Below, in pieces: positions 17,229 to 26,410 of a stretch of DNA of 64,000 nucleotides (positions are counted from its first letter, which is position 1; every line of letters begins with the position of its first letter). A program made the translations under genes and the position numbers. This stretch comes from Prolixibacteraceae bacterium. GTDB taxonomy: Bacteria; Bacteroidota; Bacteroidia; Bacteroidales; Prolixibacteraceae. Below the pieces are notes generated by a model. The model had not been told where the DNA came from. It saw nothing but the letters and a program-made list of their open reading frames with translations, and ran no database searches. Location of the stretch: the NCBI GenBank assembly GCA_019459525.1, contig JAIBEY010000013.1, positions 1 to 64,000 of the forward strand. Reading direction: 5' to 3'.

Positions 17229-17879
17229 ATGAAACGATTATTTTTAATTTCAATTCTTTTGGTTTTCGCAACAGCAGGGTTTTCTCAGCAGGACGCGAAA
17301 GCGAAAGAAATTCTCGAGAAAGTAACCAAAACAACCCAGTCGCTGGCATCGCTTGATGCTAAGTTCTCGTTCGAAATGAATAACAAGGCCGAAAATATTA
17401 AAGAAAAAAGTGTGGGTTCGATCATTCTGAAGAACAAAAAGTATAAACTGGATATTCCTCAGATGGGATTACAGGTAACCTGTGATGGTAAAACAATCTG
17501 GACATACCTGGTAAATTCAAATGAAGTGACTATCGCCAATTTAGACGAATCGACAGATGAGTTGATGGATCCGGCTAAAATTTTTACTATTTACGAGCGT
17601 GGTTTTAATTACAAGTTTATTAATGAATCGGTTGATGCCGGAGTTCCGGTTTATAATATTGACTTAACGCCCCAAAAACCTACAGGTGATATTCAGAAAA
17701 TTAAAATCATGATTGATAAGCAGAAGATGTTGATTCGGGGTGCAAATATGACCGGGAAGGATGGAAATACCTATCTGGTTTCGGTTAGCCAGTTTAAAAC
17801 TGATGGTGTATATAAGGATACAGATTTCATATTTGATCCCAAAAAATATAAAGGAATAGAAGTAATTGATATGCGATAA
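17229..17879 (+). CDS. lolA: LolA-like outer-membrane lipoprotein carrier
   Basis: A 216-residue periplasmic protein with a signal peptide (MKRLFLISILLVFATAGFSQ). It shows the LolA-fold pattern: LASLDAKFSFEM, GSIILKNKKYKLDIPQ, then CDGKTIWTYL and a C-terminal VSQFKTDGVYKDTDFIFDPKKY. It carries lipoproteins from the inner to the outer membrane. It is co-oriented with ftsK and probably co-transcribed; a strong terminator follows immediately. LolB is not in the window, as usual for Bacteroidota. Confidence 0.9.
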   Translation: MKRLFLISILLVFATAGFSQQDAKAKEILEKVTKTTQSLASLDAKFSFEMNNKAENIKEKSVGSIILKNKKYKLDIPQMGLQVTCDGKTIWTYLVNSNEVTIANLDESTDELMDPAKIFTIYERGFNYKFINESVDAGVPVYNIDLTPQKPTGDIQKIKIMIDKQKMLIRGANMTGKDGNTYLVSVSQFKTDGVYKDTDFIFDPKKYKGIEVIDMR

Positions 17880-17881
17880 CT

Positions 17882-17912
17882 AAAAAAGGGTGCTCAACGG
17901 GCACCCTTTTTT
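17882..17912 (+). terminator. Rho-independent terminator after lolA
   Basis: Arms AAAAAAGGGTGC and GCACCCTTTTTT, 7-base loop, perfect stem followed by T-rich DNA. The A-run on the left arm makes it usable also for pyk, whose stop lies 19 bases beyond. Confidence 0.9.
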
Positions 17913-17930
17913 GTTATATTATTCGTGAAA

Positions 17931-19349
17931 CTAATTCTTCATCTTGGCATGTGCCATTTGTTCAACAGATGCAATTTCAATAAAAGAAGTACCGCCACCA
18001 ACACCAAAGTTCCCGCCCACATAAACTACGGTGTCATTTTCTGCAATCAACTTCTTTTCCACCAAATCCAGTAGCGAAGTTTCAATCAGTTTGTGCTTGT
18101 TTTTCTTCGATTGGATTTCGCTTGGGAAAACGCCATAGGAGAGCGCCAGTTCTCGTTTTACCCTTCCGTTATGGCACTTGGCAAACACCGGCAATGTTCC
18201 TCTGAATGCTGCAATATACCTGGCAATTTTTCCGGTAAGCGTGTCGGTAACAATAGCGGTAACTTTTAATTCTTTTGAAGCTAGCACTGCAGCTTCTGCC
18301 AGGAATGCCGAAGTTTCGTTATCCAGACGGGGAACCGGTAGGTCATTACGTCTATCTTTACTGGCTTCCACTTCAAGTGCAATTTTGGTCATTACATTTA
18401 CAGCCTCAACCGGATAATTTCCATATGCAGTTTCTCCTGAGAGCATAATCGCATCAGTCCTGTCGTAGATTGCTGTTGCAACATCACTCACTTCAGCACG
18501 GGTCGGCCTCGGATTGTCGATCATGGAATGCAACATTTGTGTGGCTATAATTACCGGTTTTTTTTGCTGAACCGCTTTTCTGATCAATTTACGCTGGATA
18601 CTTGGTATCTTTTCTGCCGGAATTTCAATTCCAAGATCACCGCGGGCAACCATAATGCCATAAGCGTGCTGGAGAATTTCATCGATATTGTTTACACCGT
18701 CCAGATTCTCAATTTTAGCGATTATTTTTATCCGACTATTAAACTTGTCTAAAATTTCCTGCACGGCTAATACGTCGGCTTTGTTCCTTACAAATGAATG
18801 CGCAATAAAATCGACATCATTTTGCGCAGCGAATTCAATAAATTCAACATCTTTTTCGCTTATCGAGGGCAAATCGGCACTAATGCCGGGAGTATTAATG
18901 CTTTTTTTATTTTTTATTTGGCCGCTGTTTCCAACCCTGCATACCAGGCAATCGTCTGCTTGCTCAATAACCTCTAATGCCAAATCGCCGTCGTCAATCA
19001 ATATCTGGTTTCCAACCGGAACTTCTCTTTGAATATTGGAATAGCTTACGAATATGGTTTCCTGGTCAGACTGACCATCGCCGCCTTTTACCCGAATAAT
19101 ATCTCCTTCTTTAACTTCAATAGGCTGAGCAATGTTTTTTGTCCGGATTTCAGGTCCTTTGGTATCAACTAAAATTCCGATAGAATCAGAAACTTCACGG
19201 ACATTTTTTATCATCGCAATTGCACTGTCAGTAGAAATATGTGCCGTATTTAAACGAACCACATTCATTCCGGCTTCGAACAATTGACGGATAAATTCGA
19301 CTTCGCAACGTTTGTCTGATATCGTTGCAACTATTTTTGTATGTTTCAT
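17931..19349 (-). CDS. pyk: Pyruvate kinase
   Basis: A 472-residue glycolytic enzyme converting PEP and ADP to pyruvate and ATP. TKIVATISDKR opens the barrel. VDTKGPEIRTKNI, IIAKIENLDGV (catalytic Lys), IMVARGDLGIEIP and IIATQMLHSMIDNPRPTRAE (substrate and effector segments) are all present. The usual N-x-S-H metal/nucleotide motif reads RLNTAH, with Ser replaced by Thr, which I take to be a lineage variant. The C-terminal alpha/beta domain is complete. It lies 86 bases downstream of aroQ on the same strand and ends facing the lolA terminator. Confidence 0.95.
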   Translation of the reverse strand: MKHTKIVATISDKRCEVEFIRQLFEAGMNVVRLNTAHISTDSAIAMIKNVREVSDSIGILVDTKGPEIRTKNIAQPIEVKEGDIIRVKGGDGQSDQETIFVSYSNIQREVPVGNQILIDDGDLALEVIEQADDCLVCRVGNSGQIKNKKSINTPGISADLPSISEKDVEFIEFAAQNDVDFIAHSFVRNKADVLAVQEILDKFNSRIKIIAKIENLDGVNNIDEILQHAYGIMVARGDLGIEIPAEKIPSIQRKLIRKAVQQKKPVIIATQMLHSMIDNPRPTRAEVSDVATAIYDRTDAIMLSGETAYGNYPVEAVNVMTKIALEVEASKDRRNDLPVPRLDNETSAFLAEAAVLASKELKVTAIVTDTLTGKIARYIAAFRGTLPVFAKCHNGRVKRELALSYGVFPSEIQSKKNKHKLIETSLLDLVEKKLIAENDTVVYVGGNFGVGGGTSFIEIASVEQMAHAKMKN

Positions 19350-19435
19350 AATATATAAAATTTTGCTTGAAGGGCTGCAAAAGTATTTAAATTTTCAAAC
19401 TAAAGGCAAACGAACAGGCTTCAGAGTGCAAAATG

Positions 19436-19867
19436 TCATTTAGATTTAATGTATCCCTTAATTGCTTCAATTCCAAGTCGGTAAGAGTCGAGGCCAAAAC
19501 CCATTATGCTACCAATACAGGCAGGGCCAATTAGAGATTCGTGTCTGAAACTTTCTCTGGTTAAGATGTTTGAGATATGAACCTCTACTACAGGAGCTTT
19601 TATTCCTGATATCGCATCACGTATGGCCACAGAGGTATGGGTATAGGCACCAGCATTAATAATTATACCGTCGTAATCGAAACCTCTTTCGTGAATCTTG
19701 TTAATTAATTCTCCTTCAACATTAGATTGAAAATATTCCATCTCAATTTCAGGAAAGTTTTGCTTCAGGGTTTGAAAATAATCTTCAAAAGAAGTATTAC
19801 CATAAATGCTTTTTTCGCGAATGCCCAGTAAATTCAGATTTGGACCATTTGTTAACAAAATTTTCAT
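19436..19867 (-). CDS. aroQ: 3-dehydroquinate dehydratase, type II
   Basis: A 143-residue dodecameric type II enzyme of the shikimate pathway. Family marks are NGPNLNLLGIREKSIYG (flexible-lid Arg and active-site Tyr), NAGAYTHTSVAIRDAI, EVHISNILTRESFRH (catalytic His and Arg-binding loop) and the closing GFGLDSYRLGIEAI. It is divergent from xerD and upstream of pyk, an order I recognise from many Bacteroidota genomes. Confidence 0.95.
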   Translation of the reverse strand: MKILLTNGPNLNLLGIREKSIYGNTSFEDYFQTLKQNFPEIEMEYFQSNVEGELINKIHERGFDYDGIIINAGAYTHTSVAIRDAISGIKAPVVEVHISNILTRESFRHESLIGPACIGSIMGFGLDSYRLGIEAIKGYIKSK

Positions 19868-20041
19868 GTTTTGATAGATTATTATAAAAAATTAGTAACT
19901 TAACCGTTCGTAAACTCGTAATGAAATTATGTAATCTGGGTGGATGGACATAGTTTTTATTAAAATTTACATTTTAAGGAGTTTACAAAACCAAAATTAT
20001 CAATATTTGTTATAGAATTTTAATTTTTAAAGCATTTAATT

Positions 20042-20941
20042 ATGAAATGGGAAGATAGCAAAAAAGGATTTGAGTCTTTCTTACGTTTAGAGAAAGGTTT
20101 ATCGGCCAATTCAATCGCTGCTTATATCAATGATATAAACAAGCTGATGGTATTTGCAGATGAAGAACTTAAGAAACTAGCTCCAGAAAAGGTGAAACTT
20201 AATCATTTGAAGAAATTCGTAGAATGGATCAATGATAAAGGCGTTTCACCCCGAACACAAGCCCGGACAATCTCTGGGATTAAATCGTTCTATCGTTATT
20301 TGCTAATGGAAGGGAAGGTAACTAATGATCCGACAACTTTACTGGAATCACCTAAAATTGGAAGAAAACTCCCTGACGTTTTGACTATCGAAGAGATTGA
20401 TCTTATGATTGATACTGTGGAGCTAAATAAGGCTGAAGGACAGCGGAATAAAGCCATGTTGGAAACCTTATACAGTTGCGGTCTTCGTGTTTCAGAATTA
20501 GTTAACCTGAAAATTTCAAATTTATCGTTTGAACAGGGGTATATTAAAGTTGAAGGTAAATCGAACAAGGAAAGATTGGTTCCTGTTAGCGAAAAAGCCA
20601 TTGACGAGATAAATAAATACCTGGATGTTTATCGTAAAACTCTCAAAATCTCGAAGGACAGCGAAGACATTTTATTCTTGAACAGAAGGGGAAAGAAGCT
20701 TAGTCGTGTGATGATTTTTACCATTATAAAAAATCTTGCTATTAAAGCCGGATTCGAAAAGAAGATTAGTCCGCATACGTTCCGTCACTCATTTGCAACG
20801 CATTTAATTAATGGTGGTGCCGATTTGCGTGCCGTACAGGAAATGTTAGGGCACGAATCGATTTTAACTACTGAGATTTATACACATTTAGATCGTGATT
20901 ATTTAAAGGCTACGTTGCATCAATTCCACCCAAGGTCATAA
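20042..20941 (+). CDS. xerD: Tyrosine recombinase XerD
   Basis: A 299-residue site-specific recombinase that resolves chromosome dimers with XerC at dif under FtsK control. The N-terminal SAM-like core-binding domain spans about 1-100. Catalytic residues in the C-terminal domain are R149 (CGLRVSEL), K173, H245 and R248 (SPHTFRHSF), H271 (MLGHES) and nucleophile Y280 (EIYTH). Length and sequence are those of the housekeeping enzyme, not of a phage or transposon integrase, and no attachment repeats flank it. Confidence 0.93.
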   Translation: MKWEDSKKGFESFLRLEKGLSANSIAAYINDINKLMVFADEELKKLAPEKVKLNHLKKFVEWINDKGVSPRTQARTISGIKSFYRYLLMEGKVTNDPTTLLESPKIGRKLPDVLTIEEIDLMIDTVELNKAEGQRNKAMLETLYSCGLRVSELVNLKISNLSFEQGYIKVEGKSNKERLVPVSEKAIDEINKYLDVYRKTLKISKDSEDILFLNRRGKKLSRVMIFTIIKNLAIKAGFEKKISPHTFRHSFATHLINGGADLRAVQEMLGHESILTTEIYTHLDRDYLKATLHQFHPRS

Positions 20942-20961
20942 TTGATTCAGATTTTTCTTAT

Positions 20962-21007
20962 AAAAAGAATGTTAGGGAGTTAATGATTTCTTAACATTCT
21001 TTTTTTT
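20962..21007 (+). terminator. Terminator after xerD
   Basis: AAAAAGAATGTTA and TAACATTCTTTTTTTT form the stem around a 17-18-base loop and end in a run of eight T. Confidence 0.8.
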
Positions 21008-21130
21008 GTATGTATCTGATCTGGTGTTGGATTTCAGTGTCTTAGCAATCAGGTCATATGCCCTTAAACATATGATTTCGAAATGATCTTAATTTAATAT
21101 TTCACCATCAATTGCAGCTTGAAAAAAAAC

Positions 21131-21138
21131 TATTTTTG
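21131..21138 (+). promoter_or_regulatory. -7 box for pckA
   Basis: TATTTTTG fits TAnnTTTG, with a TTG at 21112-21114 (16 bases upstream) as a possible -33 element. The leader would be about 45 bases. Confidence 0.6.
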
Positions 21139-21190
21139 ATGCCGAGAAAATTTTTGTATTGTTGAAACTATTAAATTATAAACACTTATC

Positions 21191-22786
21191 ATGAAAAACA
21201 CAGATCTGTTAAAGTATGGTATTGATACCAATGCCGAGATTTTGCATAATCCAACTTACGAAGAATTATTTCAGGCCGAAATCGACCCTGCAAACGAAGG
21301 TTTCGAAAAAGGTGTATTAACAACATCTGGTGCAGTATCAGTTGATACAGGTAAATTTACAGGACGTTCCCCTAAGGATAAATTTTTCGTAAAAGATGCG
21401 GTTACCGATGAACACCTGTGGTGGGATGGCACAATTAACCGCCCAACAACTCCTGAAGTGTTTGCACATTGTAAAAATCTGGTAACTAAACAGCTTTCTA
21501 CTGCAAAAAGACTTTATGTAGTCGATACTTTCTGCGGAACAAACGAAGACACACGTTTGAAAGTACGTTTCGTTATGGAAGTTGCATGGCAGGCTCATTT
21601 TGTAACCAACATGTTTATCCGTCCTTCACACTACGAATTGGCTAACTACGGCGAACCCGATTTCGTATGTTTGAATGGTTCAAAAACTACCAATCCGAAC
21701 TGGAAAGAACAAGGTCTAAACTCAGAAGTTTTCACTTTATTCAACCTTACTGAAAAAATGCAGGTTATTGGTGGAACATGGTACGGTGGCGAAATGAAAA
21801 AAGGTATTTTTGCTTTACAGAACTATTACTTGCCTTTAAAAGGTATTGCTTCAATGCACTGCTCTGCTAACGTAGGTGCAGAAGGTGATGTAGCTATCTT
21901 CTTCGGTCTGTCTGGAACTGGTAAAACTACTCTTTCTGCAGATCCAAAACGTTATTTGATTGGTGACGACGAACATGGTTGGGACGATCACGGAGTATTC
22001 AACTACGAAGGTGGTTGCTATGCAAAAGTAATCGATTTGGAAAAAGACAAAGAACCAGATATTTGGCGTGCTATTCGTCGTGATGCTTTATTGGAAAACG
22101 TAACCGTATTGGAAGATGGCACTCCTGATTATTCAGCGGCTGCTTCAAAAACTGAAAACACTCGCGTTTCTTATCCAATCTATCACATCAACAAAATTGT
22201 TGCTCCTTCACGCGCAGGACACGCTTCAAAAATTATTTACCTGTCGGCTGACGCATTTGGTGTGTTGCCTCCAGTATCTATTTTGGACGAAAAATCAGCT
22301 CAATATCATTTCCTTTCAGGCTTTACTTCAAAATTAGCCGGAACAGAACGTGGTATTACTGAACCAGTTCCTTCTTTCTCTCCTGCATTTGGTGAGGCTT
22401 TCTTAACTTTGCACCCAACAATGTATGCAAAAACATTGATTGGTAAAGCTAAAGAGCACAACGCAAAAGTTTACCTGGTAAACACTGGTTGGAACGGAAC
22501 AGGAAAACGTATTTCGCTGAAAAACACCCGTGCGATCATCGATGCTATTATCGACGGTTCAATCGAAAATGCTCCAACAGTACACATTCCAATCTTGAAC
22601 TTAGTTGCTCCAACTGTATTGAATAATGTTGATACTGAAATTCTTGACCCACGTAACACTTATGCTGATGTAGCTGAATGGGAAACCAAAGCTAAATCAC
22701 TTGCTGCCAAATACATCAAGAACTTCGAGCAATATTGTGACAACGACGATGCTAAAGCATTGATTCCTTCAGGACCACAATTGTAA
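21191..22786 (+). CDS. pckA: Phosphoenolpyruvate carboxykinase (ATP)
   Basis: A 531-residue enzyme interconverting oxaloacetate and PEP with ATP/ADP. Present are the substrate loop [16 protein letters not shown], the P-loop [14 protein letters not shown] (near 237-250), the metal site [10 protein letters not shown] and the nucleotide segment NTRVSYPI. It is complete and of normal length. Codon use is tidier than its neighbours, with repeated use of a few codons, which suggests high expression. In such bacteria it may run in the fumarate-forming (PEP-carboxylating) direction as well as in gluconeogenesis. It is monocistronic, with its own promoter and terminator. Confidence 0.97.
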   Translation: MKNTDLLKYGIDTNAEILHNPTYEELFQAEIDPANEGFEKGVLTTSGAVSVDTGKFTGRSPKDKFFVKDAVTDEHLWWDGTINRPTTPEVFAHCKNLVTKQLSTAKRLYVVDTFCGTNEDTRLKVRFVMEVAWQAHFVTNMFIRPSHYELANYGEPDFVCLNGSKTTNPNWKEQGLNSEVFTLFNLTEKMQVIGGTWYGGEMKKGIFALQNYYLPLKGIASMHCSANVGAEGDVAIFFGLSGTGKTTLSADPKRYLIGDDEHGWDDHGVFNYEGGCYAKVIDLEKDKEPDIWRAIRRDALLENVTVLEDGTPDYSAAASKTENTRVSYPIYHINKIVAPSRAGHASKIIYLSADAFGVLPPVSILDEKSAQYHFLSGFTSKLAGTERGITEPVPSFSPAFGEAFLTLHPTMYAKTLIGKAKEHNAKVYLVNTGWNGTGKRISLKNTRAIIDAIIDGSIENAPTVHIPILNLVAPTVLNNVDTEILDPRNTYADVAEWETKAKSLAAKYIKNFEQYCDNDDAKALIPSGPQL

Positions 22787-22809
22787 TCCTAAGTTGAATG
22801 AATATACAG

Positions 22810-22840
22810 AAAACCCTGTCGGAATCGACAGGGTTTTTTT
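22810..22840 (+). terminator. Terminator after pckA
   Basis: Perfect stem AAAACCCTGTC/GACAGGGTTTT with a 6-base loop and a T-run. The T-run overlaps the stop codon of the convergent epimerase gene. Confidence 0.9.
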
Positions 22841-23696
22841 ATGCAATAATTTCAGTTAAACTTGATTTTAAATCAGGATACCTGAACCGAAATCCATATT
22901 TCAGGAGTCTTTCAGGATAAACTACCGGAGCCTGTAATAATAGTGAGGCCGCTTTTCCATAAACCAGTTTAAGTGCAAATTCCGGAACTTTAAAAATGGC
23001 TGGTCGTTGCAGGATTCGTGCTAATTCATTGGTAAACTGAGTATTGGTGATGCTTTCTGGATTCACCAGATTGTAAATGCCGTGAACTTCGGTATTACGA
23101 ATTGCCCAAAAAATGGCGCTCGTTACATCTTCAATGTGCACAAATGGAAAGGGTTGTGTACCTGATCCAATCTTACCTCCAAGTCCGGCTTTAAAGATCG
23201 GGAGTATGTTTTTTATCGTTTGTGATTCCTTACCCAAAACCACACCAATTCTGAATATGACTTTTCGTACTGATTTATCAAGCTCATCTGATGATTTTTC
23301 CCACGATTTAACCACCTGGCCAACAAACTCATTGGTGAAATCGGTGCTACTTTCGGTATGAGCTGAGTTGGGCGAATATATTCCCACTGCCGAAGCAACT
23401 ATTAGCGTATGTGGCCTTTGTTCTGCGGGTAACAGATTGATAACCTGAACGATATTTTTAGTTGATTCCGTTCTGCTTCGAAGTATTTCATCTTTATTTT
23501 TGGTAGTCCACTTCTGTAGGATTGGGGAGCCAGCCAGATGGATAACAACATCAATACCTGTAAGTGTTGTGGTTAATACATCAATATCGTAAAGCGCATT
23601 TCTGTTTATTTGAGAAATATCGTGGCCTGCATTTTTCAGTTTCCCGGCTAAATTACTGGCAATGTATCCGTTCGAACCCGAAATGGCAATTTTCAT
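22839..23696 (-). CDS. TIGR01777-type NAD(P)-binding SDR epimerase
   Basis: A protein of 285 residues from the ATG at 23694-23696 (MKIAISGSNGYIASNLAGKL). The frame is open 16 codons further upstream, but that stretch would precede the Rossmann motif without family support. The nucleotide loop ISGSNGYIA, then VIHLAGSPI, the RTEST segment, the SAVGIYSP active region and a C-terminal VVYPERLLKYGFRFRYPDL end match the TIGR01777/YfcH extended SDR group. The substrate is unknown. It is convergent with pckA; its stop codon lies inside the pckA terminator T-tract. Confidence 0.85.
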   Translation of the reverse strand: MKIAISGSNGYIASNLAGKLKNAGHDISQINRNALYDIDVLTTTLTGIDVVIHLAGSPILQKWTTKNKDEILRSRTESTKNIVQVINLLPAEQRPHTLIVASAVGIYSPNSAHTESSTDFTNEFVGQVVKSWEKSSDELDKSVRKVIFRIGVVLGKESQTIKNILPIFKAGLGGKIGSGTQPFPFVHIEDVTSAIFWAIRNTEVHGIYNLVNPESITNTQFTNELARILQRPAIFKVPEFALKLVYGKAASLLLQAPVVYPERLLKYGFRFRYPDLKSSLTEIIA

Positions 23697-23925
23697 CGTT
23701 TTTTTTGTTAGTATTGATTCCTGTTTAGGTAGAAATACAATCAACTTGAAATTAAGTTTAACTTTTGGAAATAATATCCTTTTTCCGATCGCTTTATTGT
23801 AAATTTGCCGACTTAAACCCCTTGCCTAAGCAAATAAGCCAATAAAATTAGATAAATTTTAATAAATCAGGTTTTTAACCAGTGGTTATTCGCTGGCGTT
23901 GAAATGGAAATAGATTTTTTTCAAT

Positions 23926-23933
23926 TAAGTTTG
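23926..23933 (+). promoter_or_regulatory. -7 box for the PBP gene
   Basis: TAAGTTTG fits TAnnTTTG, 34 bases before the GTG start at 23967. A second match, TAAATTTG at 23800-23807, is further away (160 bases) and could be an alternative promoter. Confidence 0.55.
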
Positions 23934-23966
23934 TTGTTACCAGTAAGACATTAATTCAATTATAGC

Positions 23967-26396
23967 GTGAAAAAGAAAACCCCCATAGCTTCAGTAAAAA
24001 CGAAATCATCCACCCGAAAGAAGTCTGGTTCTTCGAAGAGTTTCGGTCGTAGAGTATTATTTTTCTTTATTAAAGCCGGGATTGCATTGGTATTGCTTGC
24101 CTCATTACTCTTTCTGATTGTTTATGTAGGCTTTACCGGGCCGGTTCCGTCGGCTGAGGAATTGCAGAAAATCAAGAACCCTTTGGCTACGGAGGTTTTT
24201 TCCAGCGATGGGAAATTACTGGGTCGGTATTACATTGAGAACCGCAGTAATGTGAGTTTTGACGAGATTTCGCCTAATGTCATTAATGCCTTAATTGCAA
24301 CCGAAGATTCGCGTTTTTATCATCATCGCGGTATCGATGAAATTGCACTGCTGCGTGTATTCTTTAAATCGGTTTTATTGCAGGATCGCAGTTCTGGTGG
24401 TGGTAGTACGTTAAGTCAGCAGATTGCCAAAAACTTGTACCCACGCAAATCATTCGGGCCACTAACGATGCCGGTTAACAAGCTGCGCGAGTCAATAATC
24501 GCTTATCGGTTAGAGAATATTTATACCAAAGACGAAATTTTGTCGCTTTACCTCAATACGGTTCCCTTTGCCGAAAATACATTTGGCATTGGTGTCGCTT
24601 CCGAGCGTTTTTTTAGCAAACCACCTTCCAAACTCAATGTGCATGAGGCTGCTACCATCGTCGGTATGCTTAAGGCCAATAACAGTTACAATCCGCGTAA
24701 AAATCCGGAGCGGTCGCTCGACAGGCGTAACGTGGTAATCGATCAGATGCTGAAATACGGCTATCTTTCGGAAGGAGAAGCCAAAATGTATAGGGCTGAA
24801 CCATTGGAACTTTCGTATAACCTGATCACCTACAACGAAGGTCCGGCCCCGTACCTGATGGAAAAAATAAGGCCTTTTTTGCAGGACTGGTGCAACAATC
24901 ATCTGAAAGAAGATCAAACCACCTATAATCTTTATACCGATGGGATAAAAGTTCGGACTACTATTGATTTTGATATGCAGATGGCTGCTGAGAAAGCTGT
25001 TTCAGAACAAATGAAAAACCTGCAGAATTTATTTGACGAACACTGGGGAAAACAAAAGCCATGGGGAAATGATCAGTCGGTTGTTTACCGCGCCATGAAA
25101 CGATCGGAGCGGTATCGGACACTTAAAAAAAATGGTATTCCAGAAGATCAGATTAAGACTGTTTTTAATACCCCGACTTCGGTTTCGTTATTTAACTGGA
25201 ACGGAAATAAACAGGTGGAGATGACTCCGATGGATTCGATTCAGTATTACCTGAAAATATTGAATACCGGCTTTATGGCCATGGATCCTTTTTCCGGAGA
25301 GTTAAAAGCTTATGTGGGTGGGAATGATTTCCGCTATTTTAAATACGATCATGTTAAAGCCAAACGCCAGGTCGGCTCAACTTTCAAGCCCATTGTTTAT
25401 TTGGGAGCTCTTGAAGCCGGTATTTCGCCCGATACCTATTTTACCAACGAGAAGAAAGTTTATGAAGATTATGACAATTGGTCGCCTGAGAACTCACACG
25501 ACGATTATACCGGTTTTTACTCGATGGAAGGAGCTTTGGCTAAGTCAATTAATACTATTGCTGTAGATGTGTTGATGCAGGCCGGAATATCGAATGTGGT
25601 TGATTTGGCCAAGCGGATGGGTATCGATTCTGATTTGCCGGAATATCCTTCATTGGCATTAGGCTCAGCTTCAGTCTCGCTTGAAGAAATGGTTTGTGTA
25701 TATTCTGAAATAGTAAATGGAGGCCGTAAAGTCACGCCTTATTACCTGAAAGCTATTGAATCAAATTCCGGCCAGGTTTTGGAAGAGTTCGATAATATTC
25801 AGCCCGACGAACAAGTTGCGCAAACCGAAAATTGCCGGATCATTACTCAGATGCTGAAATCGGTAGTTAATGCCGGGACTGGCAGTACCATCCGTTCGGT
25901 TTGGGGTGTCGATTCCGATTTCGCCGGAAAAACCGGTACTACTCAGGATCAGGCCGATGGCTGGTTTATCGGGATGACTCCCAACTTGGTTGCCGGTGCC
26001 TGGGTTGGGGGAGAAGATCCTACCGTTCATTTCCGGACACTTGGAACGGGCGCCGGTGGACATACCGCTTTACCTATTGTCGGGCATTTTTACAGTCAGA
26101 TTATACACAAAAGTAAATATCAGAATCTGAGATTCAGCACATTCAACCTGCCTTCTGAAGAAACGCTGGCATTAATGGATATTCCGCCTTACCGCGAAAT
26201 ACTGGAAGTGGAAAGACGAGGATTTTTTAGGGATATTTTTGGAAAAAAAGATGATCGTCAGCAAACAGGGATCAAGGTTCCTGAAAAATCTGCGACCGCA
26301 CAGCCTGGAAAGGAAGAAGGAAAACCGGCAGCAGAACCGGCTAAAAAACCTTTCTGGCAAAGCATGAAAGAAATTTTTAAAAAGAAAAGTAAATAA
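23967..26396 (+). CDS. mrcA: Class A penicillin-binding protein (PBP1A-like)
   Basis: An 809-residue bifunctional peptidoglycan synthase starting at GTG. A basic cytoplasmic tail and membrane anchor (about 28-54) come first. The GT51 glycosyltransferase follows with catalytic E113 in EDSRFYHHRGID and GGSTLSQQIAKNL. The transpeptidase has S471-x-x-K474 in VGSTFKPIVY, an SIN motif in LAKSINTIAV and KTGT from K655. The C-terminus is a basic Pro/Ala/Lys tail (about 760-809). The CLC gene follows by 14 bases and may be co-transcribed. Confidence 0.95.
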   Translation: MKKKTPIASVKTKSSTRKKSGSSKSFGRRVLFFFIKAGIALVLLASLLFLIVYVGFTGPVPSAEELQKIKNPLATEVFSSDGKLLGRYYIENRSNVSFDEISPNVINALIATEDSRFYHHRGIDEIALLRVFFKSVLLQDRSSGGGSTLSQQIAKNLYPRKSFGPLTMPVNKLRESIIAYRLENIYTKDEILSLYLNTVPFAENTFGIGVASERFFSKPPSKLNVHEAATIVGMLKANNSYNPRKNPERSLDRRNVVIDQMLKYGYLSEGEAKMYRAEPLELSYNLITYNEGPAPYLMEKIRPFLQDWCNNHLKEDQTTYNLYTDGIKVRTTIDFDMQMAAEKAVSEQMKNLQNLFDEHWGKQKPWGNDQSVVYRAMKRSERYRTLKKNGIPEDQIKTVFNTPTSVSLFNWNGNKQVEMTPMDSIQYYLKILNTGFMAMDPFSGELKAYVGGNDFRYFKYDHVKAKRQVGSTFKPIVYLGALEAGISPDTYFTNEKKVYEDYDNWSPENSHDDYTGFYSMEGALAKSINTIAVDVLMQAGISNVVDLAKRMGIDSDLPEYPSLALGSASVSLEEMVCVYSEIVNGGRKVTPYYLKAIESNSGQVLEEFDNIQPDEQVAQTENCRIITQMLKSVVNAGTGSTIRSVWGVDSDFAGKTGTTQDQADGWFIGMTPNLVAGAWVGGEDPTVHFRTLGTGAGGHTALPIVGHFYSQIIHKSKYQNLRFSTFNLPSEETLALMDIPPYREILEVERRGFFRDIFGKKDDRQQTGIKVPEKSATAQPGKEEGKPAAEPAKKPFWQSMKEIFKKKSK

Positions 26397-26410
26397 TTTC
26401 GTATTGGCTC

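Noticed and set aside
20042-20941. Mobile-element integrase
   Set aside because: The gene is the housekeeping XerD, in the usual aroQ/pyk neighbourhood, with no attachment repeats or cargo genes.
23800-23807. Main promoter of the PBP gene at TAAATTTG
   Set aside because: It would leave a 150-base leader; the TAAGTTTG at 23926-23933 gives a more usual leader and is preferred.
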